From the NCBI GenBank assembly GCA_028290925.1, contig JAQGIX010000230.1:1-19384 (forward strand): a stretch of DNA of 19,384 nt, read 5' to 3'. Each line of letters begins with the position of its first letter. Within the stretch, counting starts at the first letter, position 1. Positions 6,506-14,333 of this stretch are shown here, piece by piece. The stretch comes from Phenylobacterium sp. (lineage in GTDB: Bacteria > Pseudomonadota > Alphaproteobacteria > Caulobacterales > Caulobacteraceae). The notes below the pieces were generated by a model that was given only the letters and a program-made list of their open reading frames with translations, did no database searches and had not been told where the DNA came from. The position numbers and the translations under genes were made by a program.

Positions 6506-8944
6506 CTACTGGCCCCGCGGCTTGGCCCGCGTGGTGGCTTGCGCGGCCGCGGGGTCTTCCGGCCACAGGTGCTTGGGATAGCGGCCCCGCATGTCGCTGC
6601 GGACGTCCTTCCACGAGCCCTTCCAGAAGCCCGGCAGGTCCTTGGTGGTCTGGATCGGCCGATGGGCCGGCGAGAGCAGCGCGAGCGTCAGGGGCGCGCC
6701 GCCGACGCGCGGATGCTCGTCCAGGCCATAGACCTCCTGCACGCGGACCGCGACGCGCGGTCCGCCCTCGGCGGCATAGTCGATGGCGAAGCTGTTGCCG
6801 GTGGGCGCGGTCCAGCGGGCGGGCGCCTCGGCGTCGAAACGGCGCTGCAGGTCCCAGGGGATCAGGCCGCGGAGGGCGGCGTCCAGGCTGTCGGGCTTGA
6901 GGGATGAGAGCGAGCGGACGCCGGAGAGCAGCGGCGCCAGCCATTCGTCGAGGCGGGCGACCAGGGCCGCGTCGGAGAGATCAGGCCAGGCGCGATCGGA
7001 TTGGCGCAGAAAAGCGGCGCGCGCCCTCAGGCTCTGCGCCGCAGGGCCGAACGGCACGGCGCCCAGGCCCTCGGCGCGAACCCGGTCGGCCAGCGCCCGG
7101 GCGATCAGCGCCGGGTCGGGATTGTCCACGAGGGTCTCGCGCACCGTGAGGCGGCCGAGGCGCAGGATGCGCTTGGCGCGCAGCTTGCCGCCGCCGCTCT
7201 CCTCCAGCCGGTCCTCCTCCTGGAGCTGGCCCGCGAAGGCCTCGAGGATCTCCGCCTCGTCGAGTGGCGCGGCCAGCAGGATGCGGTCGCGGCGCTCCCC
7301 GCCGCCCAGTTCGCCCACCGCCAGCCAGGTCTCGCGGGCCAGCGCATCGGTGGGCTCGACGAAGGCCCCGCGCCCGGAGACCAGCTGGAACTCGCCCTGC
7401 GGGCCGCGCTGGCGGGCGATGCGCTCCGGATAGGCGAAGGCCAGCAGCAGGCCGTCGGAGACGGATTCGCCCCTGCCGGGCCTGCCGGAGAGGGAAGCCC
7501 AGCGGTCGGCCAGGGCCCTGGCGTCGCGGGCGCGGGGGCCGCGGTCGCGCTCGAAGGCCTCCAGGCGGTGGCGCAGATCGGCGTCGCGGCCGCCCAGGCC
7601 CCGTTCGGTCAACAGGGCGGCGATGCGGGCGGCGCGCGGCCCCTGCCCGCTGCCCGCGGCCTTGAGCACCATGTGGGCGAGCCGCGGGGCCAGGGGCACC
7701 TCGGCCAGCGCCCGGCCATGGGGCGTGAGCACGCCGTCGGGCGTCAGGGCCTCCAGGCGGACCAGCAGGCTGCGGGCCTCGGCGTAGGCGGCGGCCGGCG
7801 GCGGGTCGAGGAAGGCGAGGTGGGCGGGGTCCCTGGCGCCCCAGCGGGCCAGGTCGAGCGCCAGGCCGGAGAGGTCGGCCTCGAGGATCTCGGGATCGGC
7901 GTAGGCCGGCAGGGCGCGGGTCTCCGGCTCGTCCCACAGGCGGTAGCAGACGCCGGGCTCGGTGCGCCCGGCTCGGCCGCGGCGCTGGTCGGCGGCGGCG
8001 CGGGAGACGCGGACGGTGGCGAGCCGCGTCAGGCCGCTCGCGGGGTCGTAGCGGGGCACCCGGGCGACGCCGCCGTCGATCACCACGCGGACGCCCTCGA
8101 TGGTCAGGCTGGTCTCGGCGATGGAGGTGGCCAGCACCACCTTGCGGCGCCCGGCGGGCGCGGGGCCGATGGCGCGGTCCTGGGCGGCGGGGTCGAGGGC
8201 GCCGTAGAGCGGCGCGATCTCGATCTCCGGACGGGCGCGCAGCCGCTCCGCCAGCCGTTCGGCGGTGCGCAGGATCTCGCCCTGGCCGGGCAGGAAGACC
8301 AGGATGGAGCCGGTCTCTGCGGCCAGCGCGCGCTCGACGGCGCGGACCGCCTGGTCCTCGAGCCGGAGGCGGTCGTCGCGGCCGAGGTAGAGGGTCTCGA
8401 CCGGGAAGCTGCGGCCATGGCTCTCGATGACCGGGGCGTCGTCCAGCAGGCGGGCGACGGCCGCGCCGTCGAGGGTGGCGGACATGACCAGCAGGCGCAG
8501 GTCCTCGCGCAGCAGCGCTTGCGCGTCGCGGGCGAGCGCCAGGCCGAGGTCGGCGTCGAGGCTGCGCTCGTGGAACTCGTCGAAGATCACGCAGGCGACG
8601 CCGGCCAGCGCCGGATCGGCCAGGATCATGCGGGTGAAGACGCCCTCGGTGACCACCTCGATGCGGGTGGCGGCGGAGATGCGGCTCTGCATCCGCACGC
8701 GGTAGCCGACGGTCTCGCCGACCGTCTGGCCCAGGGTCTTGGCCATCCGCTCGGCGGAGGCGCGGGCGGCCAGGCGGCGAGGCTCGAGGACGATGATCTT
8801 GCCGTCGCCGCGCCAGGGCTCGCCGAGCAGCTGCAGCGGGACCACGGTGGTCTTGCCGGCGCCCGGCGGGGCGACCAGCACCGCGGCGTTGCGCGCGCCG
8901 AGCGCGGCCTTCAGCGCCGGCAGGGCCTCGTGGATGGGCAGCAT
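6506..8944 (-). CDS. hrpB: ATP-dependent helicase HrpB (DEAH-box family)
   Basis: An 812-residue member of the HrpB family of DExH helicases; its cellular role in bacteria is poorly defined. ATG 8944 fits the family start (MLPIHEALPALKAAL). Helicase core: Walker A APPGAGKTT (residues 25-33), DEFH Walker B (122-125), motif III SAT (155-157), and motif VI QRRGRAGR (320-327) preceded by LATSIAETSLTIEGV. The C-terminal half holds helicase-associated regions and a characteristic HrpB C-terminal end with VRVQEVYGLDEHPRVGG and PIQTTKDLPGFWKGSWKDVR, then LWPEDP. A GGGGAGGG tract lies about 13 nt upstream of the start, rather far for a Shine-Dalgarno site and inside a palindrome. It follows the permease gene on the same strand across a 190-bp repeat region. 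Confidence 0.96.
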   Translation of the reverse strand: MLPIHEALPALKAALGARNAAVLVAPPGAGKTTVVPLQLLGEPWRGDGKIIVLEPRRLAARASAERMAKTLGQTVGETVGYRVRMQSRISAATRIEVVTEGVFTRMILADPALAGVACVIFDEFHERSLDADLGLALARDAQALLREDLRLLVMSATLDGAAVARLLDDAPVIESHGRSFPVETLYLGRDDRLRLEDQAVRAVERALAAETGSILVFLPGQGEILRTAERLAERLRARPEIEIAPLYGALDPAAQDRAIGPAPAGRRKVVLATSIAETSLTIEGVRVVIDGGVARVPRYDPASGLTRLATVRVSRAAADQRRGRAGRTEPGVCYRLWDEPETRALPAYADPEILEADLSGLALDLARWGARDPAHLAFLDPPPAAAYAEARSLLVRLEALTPDGVLTPHGRALAEVPLAPRLAHMVLKAAGSGQGPRAARIAALLTERGLGGRDADLRHRLEAFERDRGPRARDARALADRWASLSGRPGRGESVSDGLLLAFAYPERIARQRGPQGEFQLVSGRGAFVEPTDALARETWLAVGELGGGERRDRILLAAPLDEAEILEAFAGQLQEEDRLEESGGGKLRAKRILRLGRLTVRETLVDNPDPALIARALADRVRAEGLGAVPFGPAAQSLRARAAFLRQSDRAWPDLSDAALVARLDEWLAPLLSGVRSLSSLKPDSLDAALRGLIPWDLQRRFDAEAPARWTAPTGNSFAIDYAAEGGPRVAVRVQEVYGLDEHPRVGGAPLTLALLSPAHRPIQTTKDLPGFWKGSWKDVRSDMRGRYPKHLWPEDPAAAQATTRAKPRGQ

Positions 8945-8957
8945 GGACGGATATCTA

Positions 8958-8983
8958 CCCTCCCCAGCGAAGCTGGCGGAGGG
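8958..8983. repeat. Imperfect palindrome A upstream of hrpB
   Basis: Arms CCCTCC-CCAGC and GCTGG-C-GGAGGG surround a GAA loop, giving 11 paired bases with one bulged C. It begins 14 nt upstream of the hrpB ATG. On the hrpB mRNA it would form a hairpin containing the only purine-rich tract that could serve as a ribosome-binding site, so it might affect translation; that effect is inference. Confidence 0.6.
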
Positions 8984-8987
8984 GGGA

Positions 8988-9029
8988 CCGTCCGCCGACG
9001 CCCGCGCAAGCGGGTGGAAGAGCGGATGG
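8988..9029. repeat. Nested palindrome B in permease-hrpB gap
   Basis: The inner stem CCCGC (9001-9005) pairs with GCGGG (9010-9014) around GCAA. The outer arms CCGTCCGC (8988-8995) and GCGGATGG (9022-9029) pair with one wobble. Confidence 0.5.
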
Positions 9030-9129
9030 TGGGAGGGGCAGGCCGGCGCAGTGCGCTTGGCTCGCCCCCTCCACCACTCGCTCTGCGGCGAGTGGTCCCC
9101 CTCCCGCCATCGCTGCCGCGATGGGGGAG
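9027..9129. repeat. Palindrome cluster C-D-E behind the permease gene
   Basis: Three inverted repeats follow one another. C: TGGTGGGAGGGGC (9027-9039) against GCCCCCTCCACCA (9064-9076), near-perfect. D: ACCACTCGC (9073-9081) against GCGAGTGGT (9088-9096), perfect, loop of 6. E: CTCCC plus CCATCGC (9101-9113) against GCGATGG plus GGGAG (9118-9129), loop TGCC. C and D share bases, so they are alternative folds. Cluster E ends only a few bases before the permease stop codon on the minus strand and could act as a terminator or mRNA-stabilising structure, but there is no T-run. The CTCCC/GGGAG edges recur across elements A, C and E, which suggests copies or fragments of a dispersed intergenic repeat. 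Confidence 0.55.
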
Positions 9130-9134
9130 GTAGC

Positions 9135-10730
9135 TCACCCGCCCTTTTTCGGAAGGTCCGCGAAGGGTTCGGGCTCGCCGCCCTTGACGATGATCCCGCG
9201 CCCGAGCGCCGACATGCGGATGCCGTAGAGGAAGTAGATCACGATGCCGACCGCCAGGTAGATCAGGAAGAAGTTGCGGGTGGCGGGGGTCGACATCAGG
9301 CTCATCAGCAGCACCAGGCACATCACTGCGCCGAGGATCGGCACCGCCGGGAACAGCGGCGTGCGGAACGGCCGCACCAGATTGGGCTCGCTGATCCGCA
9401 GGTAGATCACCGTGATGCAGACCAGGGCGAAGGCGGCGAGCGAGCCGACGTTCGACAGGTCCGACAGGGCGTCCAGCGACAGGAAGCCCGCCGCGCCCAT
9501 GGCCGCGACGCCCACGATGATGGTGTTGATCCAGGGGGTGCGGAAGGTCTTGTGCACGGTGGCGAGCGAGCGCGGCAGCAGGCCGTCGCGGCTCATGGTG
9601 TAGAAGATCCGCGTCTGGCCGTAGAGCAGCACCAGCATGACGCTGGACAGCCCGGCGATGGCGCCGATCTTCACCAGGAAGGCGAACCACTTCAGGCCCA
9701 TCATGTCGGCGGCCAGCGCGATCGGGGCCGGCACGTCGAGCAGGTTGTAAGGCACGATGCCCACCAGCACCGCCGAGGTGGCGATGTAGAGCGCGGTGCA
9801 GATGACCAGGGCGCCGAGGATGCCGACCGGCATGTCCTTGCCCGGGTTGCGGCTTTCGGCCCCGGCGGTGGAGACCGCCTCGAAGCCGAGATAGGCGAAG
9901 AAGATCACCGCCGCGCCGTGGATCACGCCGCCGACGCCGTACTTGTGCGACGTGTCGCCGGTGATCACCGACAGCAGCGCCCGGCCGATCTGATGCCAGA
10001 TGTCCATGGGCGTGCCCAACGGCCGGGCGGGGATCTCGGCCGGCACCAGGGGCGACCACTGCGCCGGGTGCACATAGCGCGACCCGATGACGATGAAGGC
10101 GACGACCACCGTCAGCTTGATGGCCACGATGATGTTGTTGACCGTGGCGCTTTCCGAGACCCCGCGGACCAGCAGCAGGGTGACCAGGCCGATGATCACG
10201 ATCGAAGGCAGGTTCACGGCGCCCGTGGCGATCACGTGGCCCATGGCGTCCTTGACGGCGACCCCCGGCGCCGCGGTCAGTTCCGGCGGAATGGCCCAGC
10301 CGATGTCGCGCATGAGGCTGACGAAGTAGCCGGACCAGCCGACGCTGACCGTCGAGGCGGCGAGGCCGTATTCCAGCAGCAGCAGCAGGCCCATCACCCA
10401 GGCCGCGCCCTCGCCCATGGAGGCGTAGGTGTAGGAATAGGCGGAGCCGGAGACCGGCAGGGCCGAGGCGAGCTCGGCGTAGCACAGCGCCACGAAGGCG
10501 CAGAGCAGGCCGGTGATCACGAAGGAGACCATGATGCCCGGACCGGCGAACTGGGCGGCCGCACGGCCGGTCAGCACGAAGATGCCGGTGCCGATGATGC
10601 AGCCGATGCCCAGGAGCACCAGATTGAGGGCCCCCAGCGAGCGCTTCAGCTCGCCGTGTTCATGCTCGGCCTGAATCTGGCCGACCGATTTGCGCAGGAA
10701 GATGCGCCCGATGCCTTCAGCGTTCGCCAT
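9135..10730 (-). CDS. APC-superfamily amino acid permease
   Basis: An inner-membrane secondary transporter predicted to import amino acids by proton symport or exchange. It is 531 residues long from ATG 10730, with GAGG ten nt upstream. About 12-14 hydrophobic helices are visible. The unwound first helix motif GIGCIIGTGIF (residues 41-51) and the helix-6 region IFFAYLGFEAVSTAGAESRN followed by PGKDMP are diagnostic for the APC family, closest in style to the CAT (cationic amino acid transporter) branch. Other recognisable parts are CYAELASALPVSGSAYSYTY, LLYGQTRIFYTMSRDGLLP and EPNLVRPFRTPLFP. It is transcribed towards hrpB, with palindromic DNA just after its stop. The substrate cannot be fixed from sequence; cationic or broad-range amino acids are plausible. 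Confidence 0.93.
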   Translation of the reverse strand: MANAEGIGRIFLRKSVGQIQAEHEHGELKRSLGALNLVLLGIGCIIGTGIFVLTGRAAAQFAGPGIMVSFVITGLLCAFVALCYAELASALPVSGSAYSYTYASMGEGAAWVMGLLLLLEYGLAASTVSVGWSGYFVSLMRDIGWAIPPELTAAPGVAVKDAMGHVIATGAVNLPSIVIIGLVTLLLVRGVSESATVNNIIVAIKLTVVVAFIVIGSRYVHPAQWSPLVPAEIPARPLGTPMDIWHQIGRALLSVITGDTSHKYGVGGVIHGAAVIFFAYLGFEAVSTAGAESRNPGKDMPVGILGALVICTALYIATSAVLVGIVPYNLLDVPAPIALAADMMGLKWFAFLVKIGAIAGLSSVMLVLLYGQTRIFYTMSRDGLLPRSLATVHKTFRTPWINTIIVGVAAMGAAGFLSLDALSDLSNVGSLAAFALVCITVIYLRISEPNLVRPFRTPLFPAVPILGAVMCLVLLMSLMSTPATRNFFLIYLAVGIVIYFLYGIRMSALGRGIIVKGGEPEPFADLPKKGG

Positions 10731-10851
10731 ACGGCTTGATCCTCGTTTCCCCGACTCTTCCCCCGGAAGAGCGCTTGGGCGGCACGCTAGCCGCGCGGCG
10801 TGGCCCCGGCAATCTCCGGCCGTGGAGGAGCGGTCCAGCCCCCTGGCTTTG

Positions 10852-10879
10852 TTGTGGTTTCCCCCGGGCCGCCTATTCT
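10852..10879 (+). promoter_or_regulatory. Possible sigma-70-type promoter for the MBL hydrolase
   Basis: TTGTGG (10852-10857) and TATTCT (10874-10879) are separated by 16 nt, roughly 58 nt ahead of the hydrolase ATG, in the 206-bp divergent gap with the permease. The match is partial and judged by eye. The rest of that gap shows nothing clear. Confidence 0.3.
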
Positions 10880-10936
10880 AAGAGCGACCCCCGCTTGCAA
10901 ACGGAACGCCGCTTGTCCGCCTCGCCCAATCCTGAG

Positions 10937-11617
10937 ATGCCGATCCACGCCGTCATCGCGCCGGTGACCCCGCTGCAGCAGAACTGCACGATCGTGTGGT
11001 GCGCCAAGACCTTGAAGGCCGCGGTGATCGATCCGGGCGGCGAGGTCCCCCGGCTGCTCGCCGCCATCGAGCAATATGGGCTCACCCTCGAGAAGATCTG
11101 GATCACCCACGGCCACCTGGACCACGCCGGCGGCACGGCGGCGCTGAAGGAAGCCACCGGCGTCCCCATCGAGGGCCCGCACCCGGACGACGCCTTCTGG
11201 ATCGACCAGATCGAGGCCTCCGCCGCCAAGTGGGGCATGCCCGGCGCCCGGGGCTTCACGCCGGACCGCTGGCTGGCTGACGGCGACAGGGTCAGCCTCG
11301 GGGAGACCGAGTTCGAGGTCTACCACTGCCCGGGCCACACGCCGGGCCATGTGATCTTCTTCCACCGCGAGGCGCGCTTCGCCCAGGTCGGCGACGTGCT
11401 GTTCCAGGGCTCGATCGGCCGCACCGACTTCCCGCGCGGCAACCACGGCCAGCTGATCGAGGCGATCACCACGAGGCTCTGGCCGCTGGGCGACGACGTG
11501 CGCTTCGTACCGGGCCACGGGCCGATGTCGAGCTTCGGCCAGGAGCGCAAGACCAATCCCTTCGTGGCTGACGAGATCATCGCCGAGATGCGCGAGAACG
11601 GCTCGGGTCCCGGGTGA
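10937..11617 (+). CDS. MBL-fold metallo-hydrolase (YcbL/glyoxalase II-like)
   Basis: A cytosolic metallo-beta-lactamase-fold hydrolase, in the group that includes E. coli YcbL and glyoxalase II, which hydrolyses S-D-lactoylglutathione and other thioesters. It has 226 residues from ATG 10937, chosen because MPIHAVIAPVTPLQQNC is the usual family start; the frame is open further upstream but that part looks non-coding. Metal ligands are visible: THGHLDH (H58, H60, D62, H63), HTPGH with H134, GDVLF with D153 and PGHGP with H194. QGSIGRTDFPRGNH is a family signature. The length is shorter than classical GloB (about 250), fitting the single-domain YcbL type. It ends about 20 nt before the response-regulator gene and could be co-transcribed with it. 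Its physiological substrate is unknown. Confidence 0.92.
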   Translation: MPIHAVIAPVTPLQQNCTIVWCAKTLKAAVIDPGGEVPRLLAAIEQYGLTLEKIWITHGHLDHAGGTAALKEATGVPIEGPHPDDAFWIDQIEASAAKWGMPGARGFTPDRWLADGDRVSLGETEFEVYHCPGHTPGHVIFFHREARFAQVGDVLFQGSIGRTDFPRGNHGQLIEAITTRLWPLGDDVRFVPGHGPMSSFGQERKTNPFVADEIIAEMRENGSGPG

Positions 11618-11636
11618 TTTCAAACGAGAAATCCGG

Positions 11637-12401
11637 ATGTTACGCTCAAGTCCGAGCATGGGCCGCATGGAGCTATCGACCGACATGACCACCTCGGGCG
11701 CACGCATCCTGATGGTGGACGACGACCCCGGCATCCGCGACGTGGTCTCCGACTTCCTCGGCAAGCACGGCTACAAGGTCTCCACCGCCGCCGACGCGCG
11801 CGAGATGGAGCAGGCGCTGGAGCGCGGACCGGTCGACCTGATCGTGCTCGACATCATGCTGCCCGGCGAGGACGGCCTGGCGGTCTGCCGGCGGCTCGCC
11901 TCGGGCGACGGCGGGCCCCCGATCATCATGCTCTCGGCCATGGGCGAGGACACCGACCGCATCGTGGGCCTGGAGCTGGGCGCCGACGACTACCTGGCCA
12001 AGCCCTGCAATCCGCGCGAACTGTTGGCCCGCATCCGGGCGGTGCTGCGCCGCGCCGAGGCGCGCAGCGGCGGTCCGGGCGTCGGCGCCTCCTGCGAGTT
12101 CGCCGGCTGGGCGCTCGACCTGGTGCGCCGCGAGCTGCGCTCGCCGCAGGGCGTGGTGGTGAACCTGTCGTCCGGGGAGTTCTCGCTGCTTCGGGTGTTC
12201 GTGGAGCGGCCGCAGCGGGTGCTGACGCGCGACCAGCTGCTGGAGCTGGCCCGCGGGCCGGATTCCGAGGCCTTCGACCGGGCCATCGACGTGCAGATCA
12301 GCCGGTTGCGGCGCAAGCTCGACGACGGCGGCGGCCAGGACCTGATCCGCACCATCCGCAACGAAGGCTATATGTTCACCCCCAAGGTGCGGCGGGCATG
12401 A
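11637..12401 (+). CDS. OmpR/PhoB-family response regulator
   Basis: The DNA-binding output half of a two-component system. The ATG 11637 frame gives 254 residues; ATG 11667 and ATG 11685 (MTTSGARILMVDDD) are in frame, and 11685 matches the usual N-terminus of the family better, so the first 16 residues are doubtful. The receiver domain carries the acidic DDD at 28-30, phospho-acceptor D72 in LIVLDIMLPGEDG, S100 in MLSA and K122 in LAKPCNPREL. The C-terminal winged-helix domain contains LSSGEFSLLRVFVERPQRVLTR, RAIDVQISRLRRKL and IRTIRNEGYMF, as in OmpR. Its stop overlaps the kinase start (ATGA), so regulator and kinase are a cognate coupled pair. Confidence 0.94.
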   Translation: MLRSSPSMGRMELSTDMTTSGARILMVDDDPGIRDVVSDFLGKHGYKVSTAADAREMEQALERGPVDLIVLDIMLPGEDGLAVCRRLASGDGGPPIIMLSAMGEDTDRIVGLELGADDYLAKPCNPRELLARIRAVLRRAEARSGGPGVGASCEFAGWALDLVRRELRSPQGVVVNLSSGEFSLLRVFVERPQRVLTRDQLLELARGPDSEAFDRAIDVQISRLRRKLDDGGGQDLIRTIRNEGYMFTPKVRRA

Positions 12402-13741
12402 AGCGCCCCGCCCGCGGCCTGCCGACCGCCTCGCTGTTCGTCCAGCTGCTGACCCTCACCGGCCTGACCCTGGTGGCGGCCGAGGCGATCAGCCTGTTCC
12501 TGATCTTCAACCTGCCGCCGCCGACCCCCGACTTCTATCGGCTGAGCGAGATCCAGCAGGCCTTCCACGGCGCCAGCCAGACCTTCACCGAGCGGCGGCC
12601 GCTGGAGCTGCGGGTCGTGGACGCCCCCTCCGGCGTGCCCATGGACGGCCGCATCGCGCCGACCCTGCGCGCCGAGCTCGCCAAGGGCCTGGGCGTCCCG
12701 GCCGGGCGGGTGGTGATCGCCATCGACCGCAACCCCTTCTCCGACCGGCGGGTGCTGCGCACCCTGCGCGACCGGATGGCCCGCGAGGGGGTGCGCGAGG
12801 AGCACTTCCTGATAGCCCCCTTCGAGGTCGCGGTGCAGCGGCCGGACGGCCGCTACAACGAGGTGCGGCCGCAGCCGGCGTTCGGGCTCAGTCCCTGGCA
12901 GCAGCGGATCGCCCTGTGGTTCGTGCTTTCGGCGCTGGCCATGGCGCCGGTCTCCTACGTCTTCGCCCGCCGGCTGTCGGCGCCGATCCGGCTGTTCGCC
13001 GACGCCGCCGAGCGGCTGGGCCGCGACCCGCGCGCGCCGCCGCTGGCGCTGAAGGGCTCGGCCGAGATCGGCACCGCTGTGGGCGCCTTCAACGACATGC
13101 AGGAGCGCCTGCGCCGCTACGTCGAGGACCGCACGGCCATGGTCGGCGCGATCGCCCATGACCTGCGCACGCCGCTGACCCGCCTGCGGTTCCGCATCGA
13201 ATCCCTGCCCGACGACCAGCGGGCCAAGATCTCCTCCGACATCGACCAGATGGAGGCGATGATCTCCGCGGCCCTGACCTTCGTCCGCGACGCCGGCCAG
13301 CCCGGCCAGCGCACGCCGCTGGAGCTGTCATCGCTGCTGGAGAGCCTCTGCGATGAAATGAGCGAGACGGGCGCCGCCACCGAGGTGGAGACCGGTGAGA
13401 AGGTGATCCTGGAGGGCGATCCCATGGCGCTCCGCCGGCTGTTCGCCAACCTGCTGGACAATGCGGTGAAATTCGGCGGCGGGGCCCGCGCCCGGGTGTT
13501 CCGCCGCGACGCCAATGCGATCGTCGAGATCGACGACGACGGGCCCGGCATCCCGGCCCAGGACGGTGAGCGGGTGTTCGAGCCGTTCTATCGCCGCGAG
13601 CCGTCGCGCAACCGGCAGACCGGCGGGGCCGGCCTGGGCCTGGCCATCGTCCGCTCCATCGCCCGCGGGCACGGCGGCGACGTGGCCCTGGTCAACCGCC
13701 TGGGCGGCGGCCTGACGGCGCGGGTGCAGCTGCCGCTCTAG
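12398..13741 (+). CDS. EnvZ-like sensor histidine kinase
   Basis: A 447-residue inner-membrane sensor kinase, starting at ATG 12398 in a 4-nt overlap with its regulator. The first membrane helix spans roughly residues 12-38. A periplasmic domain of about 130 residues (39-168) resembles no sensor fold I recognise. The second helix lies at about 170-189, then a HAMP linker (190-243, RRLSAPIRLFADAAERLG). The dimerisation/phosphorylation box AIAHDLRTPLTRLRFRIE carries H254. The ATPase domain shows the N box LLDNAVKF (N355), EIDDDGPGIP (G1), FEPFYRRE (F) and GGAGLGLAIVRSIARGHGG (G2). The H-box and HAMP style match EnvZ. The signal is unknown; a target close by might be the adjacent MBL hydrolase or the KGG protein gene, but the sequence does not show this. 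Confidence 0.94.
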   Translation: MKRPARGLPTASLFVQLLTLTGLTLVAAEAISLFLIFNLPPPTPDFYRLSEIQQAFHGASQTFTERRPLELRVVDAPSGVPMDGRIAPTLRAELAKGLGVPAGRVVIAIDRNPFSDRRVLRTLRDRMAREGVREEHFLIAPFEVAVQRPDGRYNEVRPQPAFGLSPWQQRIALWFVLSALAMAPVSYVFARRLSAPIRLFADAAERLGRDPRAPPLALKGSAEIGTAVGAFNDMQERLRRYVEDRTAMVGAIAHDLRTPLTRLRFRIESLPDDQRAKISSDIDQMEAMISAALTFVRDAGQPGQRTPLELSSLLESLCDEMSETGAATEVETGEKVILEGDPMALRRLFANLLDNAVKFGGGARARVFRRDANAIVEIDDDGPGIPAQDGERVFEPFYRREPSRNRQTGGAGLGLAIVRSIARGHGGDVALVNRLGGGLTARVQLPL

Positions 13742-14008
13742 CCCGCGGCGCCTCGCTGGGCGGGGCGATCACTCGGGCGTGACGAAAACTCGCCTGTCGC
13801 ACAACGCAACCTTGGCTGCGTCTCGATGGTTAGCCTGACCGCAACCCCGCGAGACGCCATGCCCAGGACGGAAAGCCACCGCGACCAACCCCTTCCGTCC
13901 CAAGCCGGACGCGCCGACCTGCGCCCGGAGCCCTGCGACCGCCTGACGACCGGCCGCGGGGGCGGCGCCTCGCTCGACCCGTCCACGCCGATCAGGAGAG
14001 CATGACTG
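13742..14008. other. Gap between histidine kinase and KGG gene
   Basis: About 267 nt with no supported gene. A 48-codon frame starts at ATG 13859 (MPRTESHRDQPLPSQAGRAD) and ends at 14005, overlapping the ribosome-binding region of the KGG gene. It has no convincing Shine-Dalgarno site and no recognisable motif, so I do not call it a gene. No EcfG-type GGAAC-CGTT promoter was found here. Confidence 0.4.
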
Positions 14009-14221
14009 ATGCCGACCATGGATACCGGAAAGCCGCGCGCCCGCCGAGGGTTCGCGGCCATGAACCCCGAACGTCGCCGCGAGATCGCCCGCAAGGGCGG
14101 GGCCAGTGTGCCGGGCGAAAAGCGCAGCTTCGCCAAGGACCGCGACCTCGCCGCTTCGGCTGGCCGCAAGGGCGGCGAAGCGTCCCGGGGCGGCGGCCGC
14201 TCGCGCAACCGCGAAGGCTGA
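14009..14221 (+). CDS. Small KGG-motif stress-induced protein
   Basis: A 70-residue, very hydrophilic and basic protein with two KGG repeats: GFAAMNPERRREIARKGGAS (about residues 14-33) and DLAASAGRKGGEAS (46-59). The KGG domain is shared with stress-inducible hydrophilic proteins such as Bacillus GsiB and E. coli YciG, thought to protect against desiccation or other stress, though the mechanism is not settled. The ATG at 14009 is preceded by AGGAGA nine nt upstream. A second ATG at 14002 opens another frame and has no family support. It stands alone between the kinase gene and the convergent ergothioneine gene. Proximity to the stress module is suggestive, but no EcfG promoter was found upstream. 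Gene call firm, function general. Confidence 0.85.
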   Translation: MPTMDTGKPRARRGFAAMNPERRREIARKGGASVPGEKRSFAKDRDLAASAGRKGGEASRGGGRSRNREG

Positions 14222-14250
14222 TCGCGCCATCGATAAGGCGGGAACCTGCC

Positions 14251-14267
14251 CCCGCCCGGGAGGCGGG
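14251..14267. terminator. Weak hairpin between convergent genes
   Basis: CCCGCC (14251-14256) pairs with GGCGGG (14262-14267) around a five-base loop, 30 nt after the KGG gene stop and before the 3' end of the convergent egtBD gene. No T-run follows on either strand, so it is at best a weak or factor-assisted terminator. Confidence 0.3.
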
Positions 14268-14333
14268 CCAGCAAGATTCCGTTTGACGCGCAGCCGGACG
14301 CAAAAGCGGCGCCCACTTCTGCTGGCTGTCGCT

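Noticed and set aside
7001..9133. Open frame of 710 codons antisense to hrpB, and similar long antisense frames at 15087-16772 and 17611-19206
   Set aside because: They mirror the strong third-position GC bias of hrpB, egtBD and the hydrolase gene. Their translations are low-complexity (rich in Gly, Ala, Arg, His) with no family motif.
10901..10936. GGAAC just upstream of the MBL hydrolase as an EcfG promoter
   Set aside because: The sequence 16-17 nt downstream is not CGTT, and the transcript start would fall at or after the start codon.
13859..14005. 48-codon open frame ahead of the KGG gene
   Set aside because: No convincing ribosome-binding site, no recognisable motif, and composition like random GC-rich DNA.
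14002..14286. 94-codon frame overlapping the KGG gene from the ATG at 14002
   Set aside because: It shares the Shine-Dalgarno region, but its translation has no family resemblance, whereas the 14009 frame gives a clear KGG protein.
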